Shown: piece by piece, positions 45,667 through 53,784 of the stretch
Numbering within the stretch: position 1 is the stretch's first letter
Layout of the letters: the number at the start of each line of letters is the position of its first letter
Assembly: GCA_963720745.1 (NCBI GenBank)
Contig: CAVRGO010000004.1
Coordinates: forward strand, 4,836,001 to 4,900,000
Origin: TMP-7 sp963720745
GTDB taxonomy: Bacteria > Acidobacteriota > Terriglobia > Bryobacterales > Bryobacteraceae
Length of the DNA stretch: 64,000 nt
Direction: 5' to 3'
Position numbers and translations under genes: made by a program
Notes under the pieces: model-generated
What the model saw: only the letters and a program-made list of their open reading frames with translations
Databases searched by the model: none
What the model was told of the DNA's origin: nothing

Positions 45667-47394
45667 TCATGTACGAAGAGGTCGGCTAGTCATACATGAA
45701 AGAAGTGTTGGCATCCAGCGGTCGAGGTCGAAGATTTTCACCGCCCGGCGCTGTTGGGCTGTCAGGTCCGGTGCAAGCATCACGGTCGCCCGACGCCCCG
45801 GCCCGCGCGTCGTCGTACGCACCAGGGTCGCGCGGACTTCGGCTAGCTCGCCCATCATCGCGAGGGCGGAGTTGCCTGTTCCAAGCGCGATCTTCGCCAG
45901 ACTCACAAGCATCAGCCCAAGCACAGTGGCAAAGGTATGCAGACGTAGCGACCCGTCCGCCCACTGATGCGACGGTCCCCAGGGCACCACGCCTCCCTTC
46001 TTGGCCCGGCGGAACAGTTCTTCAACGTTCCACTGACCACGGAACCCGTGCACAATCCGGCCCGTGCTCCACAGGTGTTGATCCGTGCACAGCACCCGCC
46101 GTCCGAGCCGGGTCTTCTCCAGTTGGCGGCGCAACGCCGCATCTACATGCCAGCGTAAGGTCGGATTGGTGTCGCCTCCGCCGACCTTCGTCACCACGAA
46201 GTTCGACAAATGTTCGCGGGCAAGCGTCTTCTTTATCCGTTGCTCCAGGCTGCTGCGCGAGATGCGTTTCGCTTGCACCAGTCGATCCAGTTTGCCTAAC
46301 TCCGCCTTCGCTTTGCGCAACGCCACCGCAATGCCACGTTTCTGACCCGCCAGCAGTTCCTGGCTCTCCACCACCACCAGCGTGCGGTCCAGTTTGCCGA
46401 CCTTCGCTCGCACGCGCGCCGCGCGTACTTCGCTCAGTTTGCCAGTCAGCCACTTCATTGCACCTCGCTTGGCCGCCATCTGCAGCGCCTGTTCCGCAGC
46501 CGCATGTCCCAGCGGTAACGAGATCAGGCTGTAGTAGCCGGCCACGTCCAGATCCAGTTCCAACTGAGGACTCCAACTTCCGCCATCCCGCACCAGCGTC
46601 CGCTGCGCTCGTGGACGTCCCTCCCCCTCGTCCAGCGACTGGTGTAGCGCACTCAACCCATCCAGGCAGTCACCCAGCACGGTTTGATCCGAACTGTTCC
46701 CCGAATAGGTCCGGTATAGCAACGGCACGTGGCCCGTCTCGCTGACCAGCACGCCAAGCCCAACCACGCGCAGATCACGCCGTTTGCTCTTAGCATGCCC
46801 GCGACGCGCCAACTTGCCGGGTGTTACCGTCGCGATGTGGGTGTCGAAGTTGGTTGTATCGAACGCCAGCACGTCGGCTGAAAGCTCGAACCGGGCCACC
46901 GCCGCTTTCGCAATAGCTACCTGCGCTTGCTCTAATTGCTCATCACTGACCTGCTGGGCCACCCGATGGTATGCCTGTCCGCTGAATGCCGAAGATGGCA
47001 GACACGACAAGCGCGGCACGCTCTCATCCAGAAACTCCGCCAAGTCCCGCTTGGGTCCGGGCGAGCACGCCCGCTGGATGGCGACCGCCACAGCCAACTC
47101 GCCGACAGAGGGGCCGTCCTTGGCGCCCAGGTTGCCGCATGCCCGGTCGATGTGGGTTATCAGATCGAGTTGCTCGGCGACCCAAATCAGAGCGCCGACA
47201 TCCCCAACGGCACGCGTACCCACGGTTCGCGTGGCGGCGAGATCGGCGACCGGCGCCGCTGTTGCCGGGCCAAGCACAATCTGGCGCGCAACCGAGCGAC
47301 CACGGGCCGGGTCCCACACCGACTGGGCCGCGATACGATAGCGGCAGCCATTCACATCCCGTTCGAATACATGCATATCTTTCATGTAGCACAT
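45667..47394 (-). CDS. IS1634-family DDE transposase
   Basis: 575 residues, full length for the family. The acidic triad can be placed at LAFDTTNF (first Asp), LVRDGGSW (second Asp) and WNVEELFRRAKKG (Glu), the last with the YREK-like spacing of the IS4 superfamily. Two in-frame ATGs follow within six codons, so the true start may be at MKD or MHV. It catalyses cut-and-paste movement of the element. Confidence 0.92.
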   Translation of the reverse strand: MCYMKDMHVFERDVNGCRYRIAAQSVWDPARGRSVARQIVLGPATAAPVADLAATRTVGTRAVGDVGALIWVAEQLDLITHIDRACGNLGAKDGPSVGELAVAVAIQRACSPGPKRDLAEFLDESVPRLSCLPSSAFSGQAYHRVAQQVSDEQLEQAQVAIAKAAVARFELSADVLAFDTTNFDTHIATVTPGKLARRGHAKSKRRDLRVVGLGVLVSETGHVPLLYRTYSGNSSDQTVLGDCLDGLSALHQSLDEGEGRPRAQRTLVRDGGSWSPQLELDLDVAGYYSLISLPLGHAAAEQALQMAAKRGAMKWLTGKLSEVRAARVRAKVGKLDRTLVVVESQELLAGQKRGIAVALRKAKAELGKLDRLVQAKRISRSSLEQRIKKTLAREHLSNFVVTKVGGGDTNPTLRWHVDAALRRQLEKTRLGRRVLCTDQHLWSTGRIVHGFRGQWNVEELFRRAKKGGVVPWGPSHQWADGSLRLHTFATVLGLMLVSLAKIALGTGNSALAMMGELAEVRATLVRTTTRGPGRRATVMLAPDLTAQQRRAVKIFDLDRWMPTLLSCMTSRPLRT

Positions 47395-47469
47395 ATTCGA
47401 GGCGAAAGCACGCGCTGACCATCTCTTACAGCACTGGAGCCACCGACAATGCCCTTTTGCCGTTCAGGA

Positions 47470-47489
47470 ATGCGAAGGTAGGGCTAGAA
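47470..47489 (-). repeat. Right inverted repeat of the insertion sequence
   Basis: Twenty bases, perfectly complementary to 45614-45633; it lies about 75 bases upstream of the transposase start. Confidence 0.85.
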
Positions 47490-47699
47490 GGCGAAGAGTT
47501 CGCTATTTCCACGCTCGAGCCTGATGATTTTCGGAAAATCGATATCAGGAGACTGTTGTGCCAAGCATGTTCGGGAACCAGGTATAGATTTGACTTTGCT
47601 CCGGCCACGACGCTTCCGGCAGCCGCAGGGGGAGTGTATCGCAAGCAGTGTTGCAGCCGTGGACATCGGTGCGTGCATCCGTTATGTTGTAAGGCGCCC

Positions 47700-49085
47700 A
47701 TGTCGAATCAGGACGTGACCCTCGTCGCAATCGATGATGATCCCGAGTCCCTAGCGCTGATCGAAGCCGCCCTGGAGCAGGACGGGCTCCGGATCGTTAG
47801 CGCGATAGATCCCGAAGAGGGCCTTCGCGTCGTGCGCAAGCTGGGGCCGCAGATCGTGCTGCTCGATCTTCGGATGCCGAAGATGAACGGTCTCGAGGTC
47901 CTCGAACGCATCCTCGCGATCGATCCGGGCACGGATGTGATTCTTGTTACTGCCGACGAATCGACCGAATCAGCAGTGCTGGCGATACAGAAGGGTGCCT
48001 GCGATTACCTGACGAAGCCGCTCGCGATCGAACGATTGCAGGATCGTATCGGCGCGCTGATCGAACAGGCACGGAAGCGTTTTCGGGCGGAGAGTCTGGA
48101 CCGGGAACTTCTGGATGCATACCGGTTCGGCGATCTGATCGGGCGGAGCCCACTCATGCGCGATGTTTTCACGAAGATCGCGCGCATAGCGCCGCACTAC
48201 CGGTCCGCTCTGATTATCGGAGCGACGGGAACGGGCAAGGAACTGGTGGCGCGCGCGCTCCACAATATGAGTTCGCATTCATCGGGACCGCTGGTGGTGT
48301 GCAATTGTGCGGCGCTCACCGAAAGCCTGGTCGAAAGCGAGCTCTTCGGGCACGTGAAAGGCGCCTTTACCGGCGCCGTGCAGGATCGGGCCGGTTTTTT
48401 TGAAGCGGCAAACGGCGGCACGCTGTTTCTGGACGAGATCGGAGACATGCCGCTGACAGCGCAGGCGAAGCTTCTGCGCGCAGTGCAGCAGCAGGAAGTG
48501 CAGCGGGTCGGATCGACGGCCGTGCGCAAGATCGATATCCGGCTGGTGGCGGCTACGAATCACGATTTGAAAGAAGCCGTGCAGGAGAACCTGTTCCGGC
48601 GCGACCTGTACTACCGGCTCTCGATGATCGAGATCCGGCTGCCGCGACTCGCCGACCGCAAAGAGGACCTTCCGCTGTTGACGCGGTACTTCGTCGATTA
48701 TTGGGCGAATCAATATCGGAAACCTGTCAGCGGGTTGACGCGGCGAGCCGAAGCGCTTCTCTCGCGCTATCACTGGCCCGGCAATGTGCGCGAACTCGAG
48801 AATGCGCTCGGGCACGCGTGCATGATGACCGAGTCGTCCACTATCGATGTGCAGGATCTGCCGGAGTATCTGCGGGACGTTTCACCGGAATCGAGCCCAG
48901 GGGGATATCCGCTGATCAGCTTAGAAGAAGCGGAACGGCTGCACGTTCAACGGGTGCTGGATGAACTCGGCGGTGACAAGCTCCGTGCGGCAACCGTGCT
49001 CGGAGTCAGCCGCGCCACTCTGTATCGTCTGCTGAGCCGCGAGGCCGGAGCGAGACCTCAGTCCGGCGGCGGGTCTCGGGATTGA
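47700..49085 (+). CDS. NtrC-type sigma-54-dependent response regulator
   Basis: 461 residues from ATG 47700 (AAGG six bases upstream; the longer in-frame extension crosses the insertion sequence and is rejected). Receiver domain with Asp pair near DDDPES, phospho-Asp in VLLDLRMPKMNG and Lys in YLTKPLAIERL; AAA+ domain with Walker A GATGTGKE, GAFTGA for sigma-54 contact, Walker B GGTLFLDEIGDMP and arginine finger region; C-terminal Fis-type helix-turn-helix (KLRAATVLGVSRATLYRLL). No cognate kinase is adjacent. The orphan kinase at 22200-23420 is one possible partner, with no evidence beyond both being unpaired. Confidence 0.93.
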   Translation: MSNQDVTLVAIDDDPESLALIEAALEQDGLRIVSAIDPEEGLRVVRKLGPQIVLLDLRMPKMNGLEVLERILAIDPGTDVILVTADESTESAVLAIQKGACDYLTKPLAIERLQDRIGALIEQARKRFRAESLDRELLDAYRFGDLIGRSPLMRDVFTKIARIAPHYRSALIIGATGTGKELVARALHNMSSHSSGPLVVCNCAALTESLVESELFGHVKGAFTGAVQDRAGFFEAANGGTLFLDEIGDMPLTAQAKLLRAVQQQEVQRVGSTAVRKIDIRLVAATNHDLKEAVQENLFRRDLYYRLSMIEIRLPRLADRKEDLPLLTRYFVDYWANQYRKPVSGLTRRAEALLSRYHWPGNVRELENALGHACMMTESSTIDVQDLPEYLRDVSPESSPGGYPLISLEEAERLHVQRVLDELGGDKLRAATVLGVSRATLYRLLSREAGARPQSGGGSRD

Positions 49086-49337
49086 GACGATTTCTCAGTT
49101 CGACTGGTGGGAACGGCGCTCGATCATAACCATCGAAGCACTTAGCGCTGGCCGTCCGCGTGCGTCGATCACATGCGACTTACTGTGCTGCGAGGTTGCG
49201 CAGGAGGGCCGGATCGAGTAGCGGACGGCGTGAGTTTTGGGAGGACATCAGCTTTCTCGCCGCCCACGTAAGTCAATTTGGGAGGGCGGCGTCGAAGCCT
49301 CTGCGCCCCCCAATTTTTCGTGCCCGGGATCCGGCAC

Positions 49338-49796
49338 TTATCGCGGATAGGTGAAAGTCAACTTCTTCACCCACACGTGCACGTTGTGCGGGAACTCCTC
49401 GCCTTTGAGAAACATGAAGGGGCACTCGCCGGCGATGGCTTCGATTCCGTATTCGCGGCACGCTGCAAGCGCAGCATCGCTCACTGTTCCACGGCTGAGC
49501 CACACGTTCTTCACCCCGGCGGCAGCGCATTCGCGGACTACCGCTTCGGACTTCGAGGACGACACCATCACTACTACACCGTCCACGGCGGGATCGACGT
49601 CACTTAACTGCGAATAGCACCGATGACCCTCGGCTTCACCGAGGTTCGCATTCACCGGCACGACGTCGTAACCGCGCTCCAGGAACGCGCGAAACACATG
49701 GCGGCTGAACGCCTCGCCATCGTGCGATATGCCTACCACGGCGATGCGCTTGAGGCTCAGGAAATGATCGATATCGGAGCGGAATGTAACCGGCAT
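49338..49796 (-). CDS. YccU-like CoA-binding protein
   Basis: 152 residues of the CoA_binding_2 Rossmann family: KRIAVVGISHDGEAFSRHVF, GYDVVPVNAN, VDGVVVMVSS, NVWLSRGTVSDAA and ECPFMFLKG. Such proteins bind CoA or acyl-CoA; the role is not known in detail. Stands alone, in the opposite direction to the sigma-54 regulator. The 294 bases between it and hemG hold no clear feature. Confidence 0.88.
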   Translation of the reverse strand: MPVTFRSDIDHFLSLKRIAVVGISHDGEAFSRHVFRAFLERGYDVVPVNANLGEAEGHRCYSQLSDVDPAVDGVVVMVSSSKSEAVVRECAAAGVKNVWLSRGTVSDAALAACREYGIEAIAGECPFMFLKGEEFPHNVHVWVKKLTFTYPR

Positions 49797-50090
49797 ATAT
49801 CAGACCCCTAAGTTCGATATTGTATCCTGGCGTCCTTTGGGCGCGCAGGCACGAGTTGGGCCTGGTCGTCAGTTCTCGGTCCTGATGACTCGCTTCTGGT
49901 CAACCGACCGGATTTGGTTAGGTTGGACACCTTTATTTCTTGTGCAGCCGACGGCGCCTGGGTTCTCCTCTTTCTCGTCGGATCCATACTACGTCTACGC
50001 CTTTGTTTGCGCGCACTCCAGCGGTATCGTCGCGGGGTCGCTACCAGTTTCCCTTTGCTCACAGGTCCAGTTCTTAGGACCTGCCGACCT

Positions 50091-51482
50091 TCACGGGCGC
50101 GACGCAATGATGTGTTGAGCGGCTTCACGACCGGTCTTTACGCAGTCGGGAATGCCGATGCCGTAGTACGCATTGCCGGCCAGATGGACGCTGCCGAGAG
50201 CCGAAACACGACGCTCGATTTCCTGCAACCGCTGCTGATGTCCCACCGTGTACTGGGCCATCGATTTCGGCCAGCGGGCGATCGTGTGAAATACCGGGCT
50301 CGAGGTCAGTCCGATCAAGCGCTTCAATTCGCGGCGAGCCATTTCGATGATCGCATCATCGCTCTCGCCCAAAACACTCTCGTCCGCGGCACCACCGAAA
50401 AAACAACGCAGCACTACCTTGTCGTCGGCCACGCGATGCGAGAACTTGTTGTGAACCACGGTGCAGGCCACCAGACGCTCGCGCTCTTTTTTCGGCACGA
50501 GGAACCCGAAGCCCGGCAGAGCGACATCGATCTCGCGCCGGTTGTAGCCGAGCGATAACGTGAGCGAAGAACTGTACTCCACTCCGTCGAGCAGCCCGGC
50601 GAGTTGCCGATCCACGCCACGTATCAATGCCGCCGCATTGTATCCCGGGCACGCGAGCACAACCTGGCCGGCTTCGACCCAATCGCCACCGGCGCGCACT
50701 CGATAGCCGCCCCCCGGCAGCGCTTCAACAGACTCCGCGTTGGCGTGAACCACGTTCAAAGCCGGCGACGTCAATTGTTCCAGCTTACGTATCAACTCGG
50801 AAAGTCCGGTCTTCAAAGTGCGGAACAGCGTTCCAGCGCCGGGCCCTTTCCCGTTTCGCGCGGCACGCGCACGTTCGGCCAGCACGCCGCGAGTCAAGCT
50901 TCCGTACTTCGATTCGAGTTCTACGAATCGGGACAGGACGCTGGCGGCGCTGAGTTTGCCGGGGTCGCCGCCGTAAACGCCGGACAACAGAGGTTCCGCG
51001 AGGTAATCCAGCGATTCAGGCCCGTAATGGTCCGTGATGAATTCGGAAACGGAGCGGTCTGGCCGAGTCCCACTCGGCGGGCGCCGGAGATACTCTAGCC
51101 CCATGCGGATCTTGGTGCCCCATCCCAGCAGATTAGTCGATACCAGCGGCGCGATCTTGGTGGGCACCATCATCATCAAGCCGTCGGGCAGCGGGACAAG
51201 ATGCCCGTTCCGCACGACGAACGTCACGCGGCTCTCGTCGTTCGACCCGATGATCTGATCGCCCAAGCCGACTTCCCGAATGAGTTCGGTGGCCGCGGGT
51301 TTCATGCCGAGATAGCTGTCGGGACCCGCCTCGAGCGTGCAGCCTTCGATGTATTCGGTCTGGATGACACCGCCCAGACGCGAGCGCTTCTCAAACAGAG
51401 TCGCGCCGATACCGGCTTTGGAGAGATAGTAAGCGGCGGATAATCCGGAGATTCCGCCGCCGACAATAACAACTTCCGACAC
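50091..51482 (-). CDS. hemG: Oxygen-dependent protoporphyrinogen oxidase
   Basis: 463 residues. FAD-binding start VVIVGGGISGLSAAYYLSKAG, then LEAGPDSYLGMKPA, FITDHYGPESLDYLAEPLLSGVYGGDP and the C-terminal VHLAGNAYYGIGIPDCVKTG, all typical of HemG/HemY. It makes protoporphyrin IX with oxygen, the last step before ferrochelatase. It follows hemE by four bases. Heme supply fits the large cytochrome operon in the same window. Confidence 0.9.
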   Translation of the reverse strand: MSEVVIVGGGISGLSAAYYLSKAGIGATLFEKRSRLGGVIQTEYIEGCTLEAGPDSYLGMKPAATELIREVGLGDQIIGSNDESRVTFVVRNGHLVPLPDGLMMMVPTKIAPLVSTNLLGWGTKIRMGLEYLRRPPSGTRPDRSVSEFITDHYGPESLDYLAEPLLSGVYGGDPGKLSAASVLSRFVELESKYGSLTRGVLAERARAARNGKGPGAGTLFRTLKTGLSELIRKLEQLTSPALNVVHANAESVEALPGGGYRVRAGGDWVEAGQVVLACPGYNAAALIRGVDRQLAGLLDGVEYSSSLTLSLGYNRREIDVALPGFGFLVPKKERERLVACTVVHNKFSHRVADDKVVLRCFFGGAADESVLGESDDAIIEMARRELKRLIGLTSSPVFHTIARWPKSMAQYTVGHQQRLQEIERRVSALGSVHLAGNAYYGIGIPDCVKTGREAAQHIIASRP

Positions 51483-51486
51483 CGTG

Positions 51487-52524
51487 CTACGGCCTGAAAT
51501 TCCTGACGATATCCACTACGGCCTTCACGTGATCCACCGGTGTATCGGGCAGAATCCCGTGGCCGAGATTGAAGATGTGGCCGGGGCGAGTCCCGGTGCG
51601 CTTCAGCAACTCGTGCACCCGAGCTTTCAACTCCGGCAGCGGCGCAAACAGGACCGCCGGGTCGAGGTTGCCCTGAATGGCCGAGCGGTAGCTGATATCC
51701 ATCCAGGCTTGATCGATGTTGATGCGCCAATCGACGCCCAGTACATCTCCGCCCGCGGCATGGAGTTCGCGGAAGTAACCGCCGGCACCGGTGCCGAAGT
51801 GAATTACCGGCACACCTCCGGAACGGATTCGCTCGATCAACGCGCGGGAATAGGGCGCCACGTAACGGACATAGTCGTCCGGGCCCAGAGTCCCCACCCA
51901 ACTGTCGAACACCTGAATGGCTCGCGCTCCGGCGCCGATCTGAAGCAGCCCGAAGGGTCCGAGCACATCGACCAGTTTTCCCATCAACCGGCGCCACAGC
52001 GTCTCGTCGCGATACATCATCTGCTTGGTCCGCAGAAAGTTGCGTGACGGACCGCCTTCGATCATGTAACTTGCAAGTGTGAACGGAGCGCCGACGAACC
52101 CGATGACGGGCACGCGGCCGGCCAGCGCGCGGACGACAGCCTGAATCGACTCGCCGACGTAGCCCAGCTCGTCGGTGTTCGAAATCGATAAGGTGTCGAC
52201 GTCGCCCGAGGTTCGGACGGGGTTATCGATCAGCGGCCCTTCGCCGGAAACGAATTGGAGTTTGAGCCCCATCGGTTCCACGGGCAACAGCAGATCGGCA
52301 AAAATGATGGCTGCGTCCACATCGAGGATCTCGACGGGTTGCAGCGTCACGGCGGCGGCGAGATCGGGGCGTTTGCAGATCTCGAGAATGCCGTGTTTTG
52401 ACCGGATCTCCCGATATTCGCGGAGGTACCGCCCCGCCTGACGCATGAACCAGACTGGACGCACGTCCGTGGGACGGCGGCGGCAGGCATCGAGAAATCG
52501 GCTGGTCATTGGAGCCACGCGCAT
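51487..52524 (-). CDS. hemE: Uroporphyrinogen decarboxylase
   Basis: 345 residues from ATG 52524, chosen for AAGGAG six bases upstream. RPVWFMRQAGRYLREYR carries the substrate-binding Arg pair, and IFADLLLPVEPMGL, GFVGAPFTLASYMIEGG and FNLGHGILPDTPVDHV are diagnostic. It decarboxylates uroporphyrinogen III to coproporphyrinogen III. The first 19 bases overlap the end of the apbE gene. Confidence 0.95.
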   Translation of the reverse strand: MRVAPMTSRFLDACRRRPTDVRPVWFMRQAGRYLREYREIRSKHGILEICKRPDLAAAVTLQPVEILDVDAAIIFADLLLPVEPMGLKLQFVSGEGPLIDNPVRTSGDVDTLSISNTDELGYVGESIQAVVRALAGRVPVIGFVGAPFTLASYMIEGGPSRNFLRTKQMMYRDETLWRRLMGKLVDVLGPFGLLQIGAGARAIQVFDSWVGTLGPDDYVRYVAPYSRALIERIRSGGVPVIHFGTGAGGYFRELHAAGGDVLGVDWRINIDQAWMDISYRSAIQGNLDPAVLFAPLPELKARVHELLKRTGTRPGHIFNLGHGILPDTPVDHVKAVVDIVRNFRP

Positions 52525-53510
52525 GATGTCTCCTTCTTGTCTTCGCAAACAAACACGCGAAAGCCCTCAGGTTTGTGATTTACCGCCCATTGGCGGCCAT
52601 TGATGTAATACGGCTTGGTCCACGCCTCGGAATCGATCGTCTTCGGCGTGATCACGGAAACCGACAACATCCCTTCCGCGGGATAACCGGTCCGCGGATC
52701 CATAATGTGGCTCCACATCCGGCCTTCGGCATAGAAAAACTTCTCGTAGTTCCCGGACGTGGACATAGACTCGTCTTTCAGATAAACGTCTTCGATGGTA
52801 GTGGATGGCTTTCTCGGATTTTTGATGCTAATCTTCCAACCGCGCGGTTCCTTGGGTGGGGCGCCGATCGCATAAATACTCGAGCCCGCCGCGGATACCA
52901 GACCGATATTGATTCCGTTCTTGCGGATGATTTCCACCATTCGGTCCACCGCATAGCCTTTGCCGATACCACCCAGGTCGATATTCATGTCGTTTCGAGC
53001 GAACTGGATGGTATGGTTCTCGGGATCCAACTTCACCTTCCGATAGCCGACTCGGGACAATGCGCCAAACACCTCCGCACGATGCGGCAGCCGTCCGGAA
53101 CCTTTGTAGAATCCCCAGACTTTCATGAGCGGTCCGACAGTGACGTCGAAGGCGCCTTCGCTCGCGCGGCTATATTTCATACATTGTGTGAGCAGATCGA
53201 ACAACTCAGGCGTAACCCGGACAGGGCCCTTGCCTGCGTCCCGGTTGATCACACTGAGATCGCTGGTAGGGATATAGTTCGACAGCATCTGGTCCAGCCG
53301 TCGAACCTCCTCCGCCGCCTCTTCGGCGGCAACTCTCAAACGCGCCTGATCGCTACCGTACAGCGCCATGGTATAGGTGCTGCCCATGGCGTCTACGCTG
53401 GACTCGAGCCGAAGCAGTTCCGGTTCGTTTCCGGCTGGCCGGTCCGCCCGTACCGGCACCGTGGCGATTCCGGCCAGCACCAAAAACAAAGTTAGCACAA
53501 GGTGTTTCAT
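52506..53510 (-). CDS. apbE: FAD:protein FMN transferase
   Basis: 334 residues with signal peptide (MKHLVLTLFLVLAGIATVPV). ApbE landmarks: MGSTYTMALYG, AFDVTVGPLMKVWGF, MNIDLGGIGKGYAVDRM, GSSIYAIGAPP and the metal-site MSTSGNYEKFF with HIMDPRTGYPAEGMLSVSV. It attaches FMN to threonines of secreted or membrane flavoproteins such as RnfG/NqrC. No target protein with the acceptor motif is seen in the window. First gene of the apbE-hemE-hemG run. Confidence 0.93.
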   Translation of the reverse strand: MKHLVLTLFLVLAGIATVPVRADRPAGNEPELLRLESSVDAMGSTYTMALYGSDQARLRVAAEEAAEEVRRLDQMLSNYIPTSDLSVINRDAGKGPVRVTPELFDLLTQCMKYSRASEGAFDVTVGPLMKVWGFYKGSGRLPHRAEVFGALSRVGYRKVKLDPENHTIQFARNDMNIDLGGIGKGYAVDRMVEIIRKNGINIGLVSAAGSSIYAIGAPPKEPRGWKISIKNPRKPSTTIEDVYLKDESMSTSGNYEKFFYAEGRMWSHIMDPRTGYPAEGMLSVSVITPKTIDSEAWTKPYYINGRQWAVNHKPEGFRVFVCEDKKETSCAWLQ

Positions 53511-53738
53511 CCGAGCTATGCCGGAGCGCGCTTCGAGCTGTATTTCTTTTTAGCAGTCAACGGTTTAGGAACCTACTGTTCGTTGACGAACGACGCTGAT
53601 GCGCCAAAACGCCAGACGGAGTAGCTCAACTTGCACCGGCCCAGGGTTCCAACCTTCAGGATATCGCCTTGCGCCCGATTAAGGAACGTTTTCGCGACGG
53701 AAATTATTCATCCTATGAGACAAATTCCACTCTGCACG

Positions 53739-53759
53739 GGCCCGGATGCGAACCGGGCC
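53739..53759 (-). terminator. Strong hairpin after the GH92 gene
   Basis: GGCCCGG-ATGCGAA-CCGGGCC is a perfect 7-bp GC stem with a seven-base loop, 26 bases past the stop of the mannosidase gene. No U-tract follows in that direction, so it may be a factor-dependent terminator or an mRNA-stabilising hairpin. Confidence 0.35.
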
Positions 53760-53784
53760 GGTAGTTGGCAGACGGGTTCGAGGC

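Larger units (their letters stand above)
45614..47489 (-). mobile_element. IS1634-type insertion sequence, about 1.88 kb
   Basis: One transposase gene between perfect 20-bp inverted ends, TTCTAGCCCTACCTTCGCAT at 45614-45633 and its complement at 47470-47489. No flanking target duplication is visible whichever base is taken as the tip, so it may have been lost. The element lies between the end of the molybdoenzyme operon and the sigma-54 regulator gene and interrupts no recognisable gene. The intact transposase suggests recent arrival or activity. Confidence 0.85.

Noticed and set aside
45696..46745. 349-codon plus-strand open frame
   Set aside because: Proline/serine-rich shadow of the transposase gene.
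46986..47699. N-terminal extension of the sigma-54 regulator through the insertion sequence
   Set aside because: The extension is transposon DNA in another frame; the receiver domain starts right after ATG 47700.
49083..49097. Small hairpin over the stop of the sigma-54 regulator
   Set aside because: Only five base pairs and no U-tract; too weak for a terminator call.
53611..53760. Possible tRNA-like sequence
   Set aside because: No cloverleaf, anticodon arm or T-loop could be drawn; only a simple hairpin remains.
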